From NCBI GenBank assembly GCA_964036195.1, contig OZ038452.1, positions 28,531,785 to 28,595,784 on the forward strand: a stretch of 64,000 nt of DNA, written 5' to 3'. This stretch comes from Sphaerolaimus hirsutus. Taxonomy: Eukaryota > Nematoda > Chromadorea > Monhysterida > Sphaerolaimidae. A program made the translations under genes and the position numbers. The notes beneath the pieces are model-generated. The model saw only the letters and a program-made list of their open reading frames with translations, was not told where the DNA came from and did no database searches. Of the stretch, positions 20,833 through 30,792 are shown piece by piece. Position 1 is the stretch's first letter. Each line of letters starts with the position of its first letter.

Positions 20833-23800
20833 CTGAGAAATGGCAAAAGTCTGTAAAATGGGTTGTAAAATGCATTGAAAATGGCAGTCACAGCAGAAAC
20901 AGTGCTGGTGATAGTCACTTTTTAAATGAACACACATGTCCTGCAATAATAACCGCAGTTCACGCCCTTGAAACCGTGCCGGTGCCTTTCCCGGTGCCCC
21001 ACTTTTTCTGGCCTGTGCTAGCACCTAAAGGCACCCTCGAAAAAGGGCACCGCACCGCACCTGCACCGGTGCTATTTTGAAAAAATGGCACCGGCACCGG
21101 CAGGGCACCTCTGAAAATTGCGAGGGCACCGCACCAGCACCGGTGCTGGTGCCCCGGTGCCTTTACATCACTAGATCAGACATGATGGCCTGATGGCTCT
21201 GAAGTGTGATCACAGGGGGCACTTTTATTTCTGTGATGGTAAGCTTGCCATTTTAAAGGACCTTTTTACATAATTTTACGTTTTACATGACATTTGCCAT
21301 TTTCCAAAACTTTTGACACTTCGCATGACATTTAACATTTTACAGGGCTTTTACTTGACTTTTGGCACTTAGCACAGCATGAAATTTTACAGAGAATTTT
21401 GAATGGTAGAGGATTGCACCCTAAAATACCGTCTAAACATTCAAGCACCCCCCTCAATCTCAGATGGGTCCCACTTGCCGGAACAACTGCGTTGCATCAT
21501 TTCTGGCAATAAATCTGCAAATGGTGGAAACAGCAACACATGGAGACAAGGGCGAGACTTACCCAGCTCTACAAATGGAGATACATCAGATGGTGCAATG
21601 TCACCAACAACTGTGGATGCCTTGATTGATGCAATACCTTGGCAGGTGAAATTAGACAGTAAATAGCATTCCAAAATCCTGAGCAATTTAAAAAAAAAGG
21701 AAATTAAAAATCATAAATTTTGCATTATCTTCAGTTTTTTCCAGAAATATTATTATGTATTTTTTTTAGAGATTTTAGAAAGTTTTATTTATATTCTTAA
21801 GATCACCCATTTTTTGGAATGCTAACTGTAATCTTATCAACTCAAGACACTTGTTGATAAATACAATTGGGTGAATAATCAATTGAATATGAATATGATA
21901 TTCAGGCAAAAGCCAAGTTGCTGGCAGATCATGAAGCCAGATGGAACAAAAAAGAAAAAAGTTTGGTTGGGTACCTACAGCAGCAACACACCATGATGCT
22001 GAGTGACCTGCACAAAGAGATTGACAGACTTCAGGCAGAATGCAAAAGTAAGTGTCTTATTTTACAGATAAATGCATATTTGTTACAATGTTTGCAGTAG
22101 TAGATGGTATAGTCAGTATACACTTGACAGTTGAATCTACCATTACCCATCCAAATAAAAATAATTTTTTTTTCACTTTCACTGAATTTGGTGCAAAATT
22201 ACCAGTGGACAAGTGTAGCTTGACCAGTGTAGCTTCACTAACACCCAAATGAACCGAAATTCAACCTTTTTAGAGATATCTGCAGACACAATATGGCCAG
22301 AAAATACCAGTCCAAAGTGCAACCACACTGACACTGCAGAAATGGAATTGAGAATAGAAAGTCTCACAAATGATTGCAAATCAAAAGATGATGAAATTTT
22401 AGTTTTAAGAAGAAAACTACAAATACAACAAAGACAATATGAGAGTGAAATGCAGGAAAAATGTGAAAAGGTTCTCAATTTGAAGAAGGATGTCTCACTT
22501 AAAGATGCTTACATTTCAAGACTTTTGACACAGGTATGGATTACTTTTCAAAAGGCTTAAGAAATTACTTTTCCAAAATCCTTGGATGAAAATTGTCCTG
22601 CATCATATCAACTAGAACCTGACATGACAACCACTTGACACCCAGTCTATGTAGCACGATTGGCAATACCTTTGGTGGGTGGTATTCCATTCCCAAATAA
22701 TGTGAGTAAAATGTACCCTAAATGCCTTACAATTTAAATGTGTATAAAAACAGTTTTCATGTTAATTTTGAAAACAGTTCTTTTAAACATTGTTTTCCCC
22801 CTCAATTTTATGGATCAAAGTTCATAAAAGTTTGTGAGAAAATCATTTTTCATACACATTTCAGTTTATCAGGGATGTAGGACATAGCCTACTCACATTA
22901 CACAAGCTGCCAACTCCCTCCAACAATGAACATCCAGGACAATGATAAATACTTGAATTGTCAGACTGATGCAACCCTTAACTGCAACTGATGCACTGAA
23001 TGCAGATAAAAATATACCAGAATGCCAAGAGTCCGGATCATAGCACACCTGCAAGCAAAAACACAGAGCTTGCAGAAAATACTGAACCCTCACTTGACCC
23101 GTCCATAAATCAAAGTGACAAACACGTGATTTCAACATCAACCAGTGACCAAAAGGATCTGTTCATTCAAGGCAGCCACATTGAGATTGAACCACGGCCA
23201 GTCAGAATGAGAAGGGGAATGTCACTGGGTGCTTACACCCTGCAACATGTGTCCCCCTGGACATCTAGTGGCATTGTTAGTGGGTATTTGCACTTGAGCT
23301 TGAGATGAATTTAAAAAAATCTTTGTTTGAATACCACAGTAGTCCACCTATTTGCAAAGTTGAAGAAACAGTGGCTGAAAAACCTCATGTGCCATGTACA
23401 CTCCTGGAAAAATGTCCTTGTCCCTTTGACTTTTTTGGTTCAATGGTGAACCAAACATTAAATACGGGTCACTGAAGGGTGGAAATTATACATACCGTAT
23501 ATCCTCAAATAAGTCCCCCGGGGAGTTATTTTTCGTCAGTGTTTTTGAAGGGGGTGTTATTCAAGGGTGGGGAGTTACTCAAGGGGAGGGTCATTTTTTC
23601 CTCATAACTTTCAGGAAAACTTGCAGGTAGGTAGGTGTGTATACACTGCATAAAATACACACTGTGTATGTGCTTTCGCTGCTGTAGGCTAACATTCTTT
23701 TTTATTTTTGTCTCACACACTGCACTGCATTTGCATTACGTTTTTTCACTTGTCGCACCATCTTCTCCACTCATCACAGAGGGGGGATTTATTCAAGGGG

Positions 23801-26800
23801 GGAGTTATTTTTACGTCAGCGTTTTTGAGGGGGGAGTTATTCAAGGGGGGTCTTATTCGGGATATACGGTAGTATAGGACATGATGTCGACCCTTAACAG
23901 TAGAAATATGGCCGTGCTCATGCGTATATAGTCAATATTCCTTTTACTGAAAACAGAGCCTTCCACGATTTTTTGCTTTTCTTACATTTCGTGAAATGCG
24001 TGTAGCCATGAGCTGCACCCAGAAATGTGTGCATCCAGGCATAAAGGCACCATTACATGTATAATATATCCTGACACAGGTCACACAAGCAGGGGAGATA
24101 TTAATTTTTTTATTCCCGGTCAGGAGGACAAAGACATTTTTCCAGGAGTGTGTTTGTTTGCATCAAGCGGATACAAGACTTGGTTTGACAGGTGGTTCAC
24201 GGGAGTTCAATATACACTACCATGCAGAATAGTTGAGACTTTTTGTGCTGCGTGATTAATGTTGCCAGAATTTAGAAATGGTTGATATGCAAAACATTTG
24301 GATACTATACATGGGTACCCTGGGGGGTTGACTACACATGCCCAGGATGACCGCCCCTCAAGTTCAAATCTGCGTATATTCCTAGTGTACAAACATATTA
24401 ACTCAGTTTGTTCATGTTTCAGAATAGTTGAGACTTTTCTTGTTTTGGGCAGTAGCCACCCAGTATCTCACTTTAAAGTCTATATCCACCTCCTATGTTT
24501 ATTTTTTAACAAAATTTTCACCACGGCAACTGCTTGCCTGCATTGCTGAGCTCTGTGTGCAGCAAGAAACATTCTAAGCATGAACAGCATATGAAGGGTG
24601 TGCTTCTAAAAGTACCGATCTACAAATTTTTCAAATTTGAGTTAGGACCATTTTTGGGGTCCCCATAAAAATGCGCTTCAAAAATATATATAATATGTGG
24701 GGGGTGCGAAATTCAATTTTGAGATATGGGGGGTCAAAAAAAGCAAAAAAATCGCAAATTACAGTTTTTGAAATTTTAAAAGTACCGATCTACAAGCTTT
24801 TTCAGCTTTTGTGTCTTTAAAAGTACCGATCTACACACTTTTTTCAAAATTGTTCTTTGAAATGTACCGATCTGCACATTATTTTTTGTGCTTCTAAAAG
24901 TACCGATGTCAGATCGGCGTCCGCTTGCGCAAAAACTCATTTTGTGCTTTTTTATTATGGGTAAAAGTACCGATCTACAGCTTTCTGATTTTGTGCTTTA
25001 AAAAATACCGATCTTCATGCTATTACCAATTTGTTCCTTTAAAATGTACTGTACTACAAAAATACAATTCCCTAAATTTTATATAGCTAGTGTTATGTGT
25101 ATAATCAATGATTATACCCATGCATGTGGATACCCAACAATATGGCCGAAATACCCTTACCCAAAATTCCCATACCCAATACCCATGTATGGGTATTGCA
25201 TGCTCCAAACTTTCAATCGCGATTATCTCAAACTCGATTTTTTGTAGATCGGTACTTTTAGAAGCACACCCTTCATATGGTGATGGATATATGGAAATGT
25301 GTCATTTATTGATTTTTGCTGCAGTTTTGCATCCATTGCCAGCAACTCTGAACTGGGGGTAGGCATACTATTGGGTGGGGCTATTTGGTATGTAAATTTG
25401 AGGTTTTGGCCTTGCTCTATAAGGGAGAAAAGTTGGCCCAACTGTGAATGAGTAATGTGCAATTATTTTATGGAATAAATGGAAGTTTGTAAGTGCTATA
25501 ACTTTTGATTGGAAAGAGATATTGACAAAACGTTTTTGTCATGTTAATTCTCGCTGTCTAAAGTATGTTATAGACTGTTCAATAACAAAATTTTCATGCT
25601 GCAAACCTCAGTAAAATAAGCATAAAATATTTAGACACCACTGAAAATTTTGAAGTGCCATCACTTTTGATTGGAAAGAGATATTGAACTCATTTCTGTT
25701 TTAAATGAATTCTCGTTGTCTAAAGTATATGATAGCATGTTCAAAAAATTTTTTTTTATTTAATGTTCAAAAACTGGGTCAAATTGACATACAGAACTTA
25801 GACATCACTAAACCAACCACAAAAATAGAATCTGAAGGTTTTCCCGATCATTTGAAGTGTTGAATGATTCAAATCAGCCCAGAAATGGTTGAGTTATTAA
25901 GCTTCAAAGACTCATCCTCATAAAACTCATCCAGATTGCCCATTTTTTGTATATTTATTGACCATCTTTTTATAGACCCCCCTTTTCTCGGGCCTGGGGG
26001 TTTATTTGAGCAAACAAAATTTTTTCGTTGTAGCCCCAGCATCAAACCCCAACATACTCAAACAGCATCAAAATTGGGCAAGGGACAAGAAATTGGGAAG
26101 CAAAAAAGTGCAGTGGACCACCAGCCTACTGTTTCTCTATGTGTGAAAAGTCTCAACTATTCTGCATGGTAGTGTATAGGCTTTTTCAATATGTAGTAGG
26201 AACACAAAGGATAGAAAATAACTAAAGCTGAAAAATAGCCAAAGATTGGTGAAAAAATTAGATAAAAATATGTATATAGACACATGAACTTCTTATTTTG
26301 AAGGTTAAAATCTGTGAAAAGGTAAATATGAAAATAAGCAGTTTTGAGTGAAAATTGGGACAAAATGGATCAAAAATTACATCAGATAGATAGCTGGCTG
26401 ATTTTTTTTAGGTGGGGGTGTTCAGGGAACAGTAACCACACTTTTTGTCTCGAAGGAGATAGATAGCTGAGTAGCCTCTGTGATGGATAGATAGCTGGAG
26501 CATTTTGGGGTGTGAGACCCTGCAATATGCTCACCAGTCAAATGTCAATCATCACAATAATTCACACTCAAATCAATCCATTTCTGAACAATTCCCCCAC
26601 ATATTCACAGGTGCCCAACACTGCAATCAATGCAGCCAGACACCTACCCAGAGCCACCACATTCCTGCCTCCAATAAACCAGGCTGGCAGTGTGCCAACT
26701 TATCAAACACTCCACCAAGAAATTAACCAGCAAAATTCCATTGAAAAACAGAGTAATGCAAATAATGGGCAACAGGGCTCCAGTGGGGCATTTCAAAGGG

Positions 26801-26901
26801 CAGGATTTCAGAGGTTGTCTGGGAAACTCAGAGCTGATGCAAAAAGTGGAGATAGTTTTTGGATAAGGAAAGATAGTGAGACTGGGCAGAAAGATGAATA
26901 A
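20746..26901 (+). CDS. CCDC92/CCDC74-family coiled-coil protein
   Basis: Proposed exons are 20,746-20,815, 21,464-21,645, 21,906-22,047, 22,274-22,533, 23,006-23,283 and 26,538-26,901 (TAA), in phase, 431 residues. Exons 3 and 4 are firm: exon 3 holds KSLVGYLQQQHTMMLSDLHK followed by EIDRLQ, the conserved helix of the CCDC92 domain. Exon 4 continues the coiled coil (MELRIESLTNDCKSKDDEIL to DAYISRLLTQ), parallel to human CCDC92. Exons 5 and 6 are Ser/Asn/Thr-rich tails. Family members act at centrosomes and cilia; function here is inferred. The first exon (MATGDIGGLLPVKFPLG) and the exon 5-6 junction rest on splice-site phase alone; a start at 21,403 is an alternative. The 3.25-kb last intron holds a TA element, a mariner-like element with a nested insertion and a TCTATC fragment. 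AATAAA follows near 27,292. Confidence 0.72.
20950..21175. repeat. CACCGGTGCC-core repeat with TTTACATCACTA end
   Basis: GGTGCCGGTGCC-like units fill about 20,970-21,160 and are self-complementary (CACCGGTG). The right end CTTTACATCACTAGA is the terminus of the GGCGCC elements, so a different core carries the same end. The left end is unclear. A shorter piece with the same pairing lies at about 45,840-45,898. Confidence 0.6.
23495..23869. mobile_element. CCGTANATCCTCNAATAAG element in an intron
   Basis: The left end CCGTATATCCTCAAATAAG and right end CTTATTCGGGATATACGG form inverted repeats flanked by TA. The interior has GGGGGAGTTATT repeats and a CACACTGTGTATGTGC segment shared with other copies. 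It sits in the last intron of the coiled-coil gene. Confidence 0.8.
24215..26174. mobile_element. Mariner/Tc1-like element, copy 1, with nested insertion
   Basis: The ends CACTACCATGCAGAATAGTT and AACTATTCTGCATGGTAGTG are flanked by TA. Its sequence matches, in the opposite orientation, the 1,253-bp copy at 60,965-62,217. The extra length is the element at 24,592-25,275. No DD(E/D) transposase frame is visible, so both copies are non-autonomous. Confidence 0.87.
24592..25275. mobile_element. AAAAGTACCGATCTACA element (nested, TA target)
   Basis: It begins TGAAGGGTGTGCTTCTAAAA and ends with the exact inverse. TA flanks it, and the copy near 61,840 provides the empty site (CAGCATATGG on the complementary strand). 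Inside, AAAAGTACCGATCTACA or a close variant recurs about seven times as direct repeats, then once inverted at the right end. Confidence 0.9.
26385..26520. repeat. TCTATC-type fragment next to an acceptor
   Basis: GATAGATAGCTGGCTGATTT and a second GATAGATAGCTGG unit match the CAGGGGTC element family, but only part remains. It ends within 20 bases of the proposed acceptor of the last exon of the coiled-coil gene. Confidence 0.65.
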
Positions 26902-27424
26902 TGGGGTATTATATTATACAAATGTGCACATATTTATGTTGTTCAGTATGGGGTCAACTGTGCAAATGTGGACCTTGCAAGGAAAGTGACTCTATTTAAG
27001 TAGACTTTACTTATCACTTCCCACTTGCATTGTAAAATTGGCACAACATGGTAAACACATTGTCATTTGCTATTGATTAAAACTGTGTATTTGGTGTTTG
27101 AGTTTGAAGCGGTTGTTGATACTATATATCAGAGTCTTTCATTGTTGGGTTGCATCAATCAAATCAAAATGAAGTTGGCACAAAATGTTTTTGAATACAA
27201 TTGAGATAAGTTTTGGATCTGTGATACAAAAAATGTTTGTAACTTCCTTCGCTATCGCTGATCTTTGTTTCTCATATTCCTTCTGTACATAAATAAAATC
27301 AACTTAATTATTCCCCTGTGAGCACAATGACAAATTATTAAAACTTTGTTGATGACACTTATGACCTAGCAACCAAAATACAATACGTATTTCTGGGAAT
27401 TACCAGAATGCAAATGACCAATAG
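26902..27424 (+). other. Probable 3' untranslated and intergenic region
   Basis: No repeat end is visible in this AT-rich stretch. A canonical AATAAA occurs near 27,292, about 390 bases after the TAA at 26,899-26,901, and is the likely polyadenylation signal of the coiled-coil gene. No long frame is present. Confidence 0.5.
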
Positions 27425-28586
27425 TAGGGTTCAAACGATATATCGTATCGAATATCGGATATCGACCACTTTTTAGTATCGAATATCAATATCGAAAATT
27501 TTGAAAAAATATCAAAAGCGAATATCGATATCAAAAATTTTGAAAAAGTATTGAATATCGATATCAAATATCGACATTTTTTCACTATATCGAACCTGTA
27601 TTGTGTCCCAAAATGAAGTTATTATTTCCATTAAGAGATATTTGTGACTGATCTGATGTGCTTATCGTATTTTATTTGATGATTAAAAGTGCAATATTTA
27701 TAATGTCATTTTTGTTGGAGTGCTAAATTTGAAGCCAGAAAATGCTGATTTGCTATTTTTTGCAGCATCCCCTTAAGCAATTGGGTTATGAGTATGAACT
27801 GTAATATCAATTGGTGTTTGCCTGAAACACACTGATACGTTTTTCTTTCATTTCCTACTTTTGACTGATTTTTACCTTGGTCAAATCACTTGTACCATTC
27901 ACATTTCAGTAAAGAAATAATTAACCATGTGCACAACCACATGAAATTACAATATGCCACTTGAAATATGCTTTGCTATACCAAAAGCAAATCGCAATAT
28001 CGAATTTCGAAAATATCGAATATCGACGATTTTTTTATATCGAATATCGATATCGAGGTTCCATATCGTATCGATATCGAATATCGAGTTTCAGGAAAAA
28101 TATCGAATATCAAATATCTACCGTATTTCCTCAAATTCCCCCGGGGGGTTTATTGTTTCAGAGTGAGAATTTTAAGGGGGGGTTAAACGAGGGGGGGGGG
28201 GGTATTTCGAGGGGGGGGGTTTATTATTTCGCCAGAAATTTTTTGAAATCCCAGTACTCAAATGTCGTCTGAAACGTACGCAGACGTCGAAAACTGCAAC
28301 AAAAATCGCCATTTATAAGACTCTAAAGACATTTATAAGTGTGTAGACGTACAAACACTGTTCTCACATAACAGAGTCATCGTTTTTAAGGTGTGTTCTG
28401 CATTGTCGGGATGACAAACCGCAGCCTTTGTCATTTACGTTCTCTATACACTAAATTTGGGGGGGGGGTATTTCGAGGGGGGGGTTTATAAGTTCATAGT
28501 GTCCATTTTGAGGGGGGGTATTTCGAGGGGGGGGGGGTATTTCGAGGAAATACGGTATATCGAAAAGTCATATCGTTCGAACCCTA
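27425..28586. mobile_element. ATATCG-core element with TAGGGTTCAAACG ends
   Basis: It starts TAGGGTTCAAACGATAT and ends ATCGTTCGAACCCTA. The flanking octamers ACCAATAG and ATCAATAG match at 7 of 8. Both arms are runs of TATCGAATATCGATATC. The first 13 bases are identical to the GGGATC elements although the core differs. A CCGTATTTCCTC element is nested at 28,121-28,554. Confidence 0.9.
28121..28554. mobile_element. CCGTATTTCCTCG element, nested
   Basis: The ends CCGTATTTCCTCAAATTCC and TTTCGAGGAAATACGG enclose the family interior (ACGTACGCAGACGTCGAAAA, CATAACAGAGTCATCG). TA flanks it. It sits inside the right ATATCG arm of the host element. Confidence 0.87.
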
Positions 28587-28906
28587 ATCAATAGTTATAG
28601 TGAACATAACATAATACATTTTACACAAATAGATATTTACAAAGACATTATGTGGTTAAGAATACCCGTGTAAAACATATCTAAGCTAAGCTGTAACATA
28701 TCCGTGACGTAAGCTGAGCTCATGTAAACCACAAGGATTCAACTCTTTCAATGTATACTTAAATGTACCTAAATTATTAAAATTTAAAATTTTATGGCAC
28801 TCGCAGTTATTTATTTTTGTTTCACGTTGGAAGCGTGCTAATGATGATTAAAGCATGAAAATACAAAAACAATTGTTGTGAATACATTAACGTACAACGT
28901 TATATA

Positions 28907-29273
28907 CCGTAAATCCTCGAATAAGTCCGCGGGGGAGTTATTTTTTCGTCAGAATATTCAGGAAAATAAGTATGAAGGTAAGCATAAAATCCGCAGAAAA
29001 TAAGCATCGAACTGCATACCTACATATGCATACAGCGTAAATACGTCGTCGCCGTAGGTAAAACATTCTTATGAGTTTATCGTTGCACGCTGCACTGTAT
29101 TTGCATTCGACGAATGACACGATGCATTTGCGGCATCGATCAGAGGGGGGAGTTATTTTTTCCTCACGCTCACAACAGGGGGGAGTTATTCGAGGGGGGG
29201 GGGAGTTATTTTTTCCTCACGCTCACAACAAGGGGGAGTTATTCGAGGGGGAAACTTATTCGAGGATGTACGG
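28907..29273. mobile_element. CCGTAAATCCTCGAATAAG element, nested
   Basis: The left end CCGTAAATCCTCGAATAAG and right end CTTATTCGAGGATGTACGG are inverted and TA-flanked. The surrounding sequence (TTGGAAGCGTGCTAATGATG before, ATTGGCACGCTTCCAG after) is a decayed TATACTCCAG element, so this copy landed inside it. Confidence 0.82.
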
Positions 29274-29503
29274 TATAAGCCATAATTTTTTTCATCGTTT
29301 TTTTTTGAGAAAATTGCATGCGTCAATAATAATTGGCACGCTTCCAGTGGGAACCACGAGTGCAAGGTGTTAAGCAATCAACTACAATAAAAACTACAAC
29401 AAAAGGATACCCACAAACTCTTCGTTTTACCATCAAATGGAGCAAAAAAAATCAAAACACAAGTTCAATTCAGGGCAAAACATATTGCTCATACGTTGCC
29501 CTA

Positions 29504-30061
29504 TTAATGAAATAAACTCCACTGATCAATGTATGCAAACTGTTGTTGTTCTTTTTCAATAGCATATTCGTCAAAAGTAGTGGCATTGTTTCGCGTTTTT
29601 ATGTCCTTCAGCCATTCGGCAACCTGAAAACGTTTGTAAATCCAATGTACATCCAATTGAAAACGTAAGTCGGTGTTCCACACGGACTTAAAATCTTCTT
29701 AGGTTTTCATGCGAAAAAGTGAACTTTTTATTGGATACTGCATGAAGTTAACGTATTTTGCTGAATTTTTTTTGAAAATTTCTCATTGTACCAAAAGTGT
29801 AAAAATATGACACTTTAATAAAAATGGGCAAGTGACGTTGAAAAGTTTGGAAAATGGTGCGGGACCAATTCTAGAGACGTAGGCTCATCCCACATCTAAA
29901 CCCATCCCACATCTAAACTTACTTTGTCTCTCAAATAGACTGTATTTAATTTGGGGAATTTCAAAAAGTCATGATGCCACAAGGTAATCAATCTAATGTA
30001 ACATGTTAGAGTGTTTGAAGGCAATTTGACATCACATGTGTTAAAACATGACAGTTGACAA
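29504..30061 (-). CDS. Last two exons of an unidentified gene
   Basis: The terminal exon 29,623-29,504 follows a good acceptor (TACAAACGTTTTCAG) and encodes 39 residues ending in TAA; it includes VAEWLKDIKTRNNATTF and ends QQFAYIDQWSLFH. The preceding exon ends at a strong donor (GACAAA/GTAAGT, 29,923) in the same phase and reads LWHHDFLKFPKLNTVYLRDK. Its acceptor is unclear; 30,061 is the in-frame candidate. The two joined give a continuous charged peptide. I do not recognise the family, and no more upstream exon is visible before the transposon at 30,152. Its phase does not fit as a continuation of the PIGK exon at 30,787-30,948, so a separate gene is likelier. Confidence 0.5.
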
Positions 30062-30151
30062 CTATTGAGTGCAGTCAGTGTTATTGAGTACAACTTTGAC
30101 CTGTGAAATCACCGAGTCATTGAAAACCGAGTCGCAAACATAGCACACAAA

Positions 30152-30792
30152 TAGTGATGTAAAAGCGCCAAAGCAAAAAGCGCCATGGCGCTTGAGGCGC
30201 TGGGCGCCATATTTCTCTGCCACCATTGGCGCTAGGGTTCAAACGGGATCCCGATCCCCATCCCGGATCCCGTGAAATTCCGGGATTAAGCAGTCCCGAT
30301 CCCGATCCCGAAACCCCCATCCTGATTCCGATCCCGAAATTCAAAAATACCAATCCCGATCCCGATCCCGAAAACATTCAAATCCCAATCCGGATCCCGA
30401 GAATCTCCCAAGTCCGGGATCCCGATCCCGGAAAAATAGGGGAAATTATAAAAAAGTGAAAAATGACATTTTTGCGTGCAAAATGTGAACGCAAACCCCC
30501 AGCGTCCATTTTATGTCACTTTTCTGGCATCCAACAGTGTTTTGAGACCTTTATGAACAACTGTGAATGCCAGAACAGTGATGAAAACCTCTATCCCTAG
30601 ACCCCAATCCCGAAAAAAATGCCAATCCTGATCCCGATCCCCCAATCCCGATCCCGAAATCTCAAAATACCAATCCCGATCCCGATCCCGAAACCCGATC
30701 CCGAAATCTCAAAAAGTTAATTCCAATCCCGAAAAGTCAATCCCGTTTGAACCCTACTTGGCGCTGGGGCCCTGGCGCTTTTTACATCATTG
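30152..30792. mobile_element. GGCGCC-core hAT-like element, interrupted
   Basis: It starts TAGTGATGTAAAAGCGCC and ends GCGCTTTTTACATCATTG. The duplication is decayed (CACACAAA and CACAGAGT). A GGGATC element splits it (30,233-30,756). Its right end carries the in-frame stop codon of the last visible PIGK exon. Confidence 0.8.
30233..30756. mobile_element. GGGATC-core hAT-like element, copy C (nested)
   Basis: It starts TAGGGTTCAAACGGGATCCC and ends GTTTGAACCCTA. The flanking octamers ATTGGCGC and CTTGGCGC match at 7 of 8. It is inverted relative to the copies at 704 and 4,762 (core read as CCCGAT). It is younger than the GGCGCC element holding it. Confidence 0.9.

Noticed and set aside
24592-25275. 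A CRISPR-like array, because of regularly recurring AAAAGTACCGATCTACA.
   Set aside because: Spacers are irregular and low-complexity, the element has terminal inverted repeats and a TA duplication, and the genome is eukaryotic.
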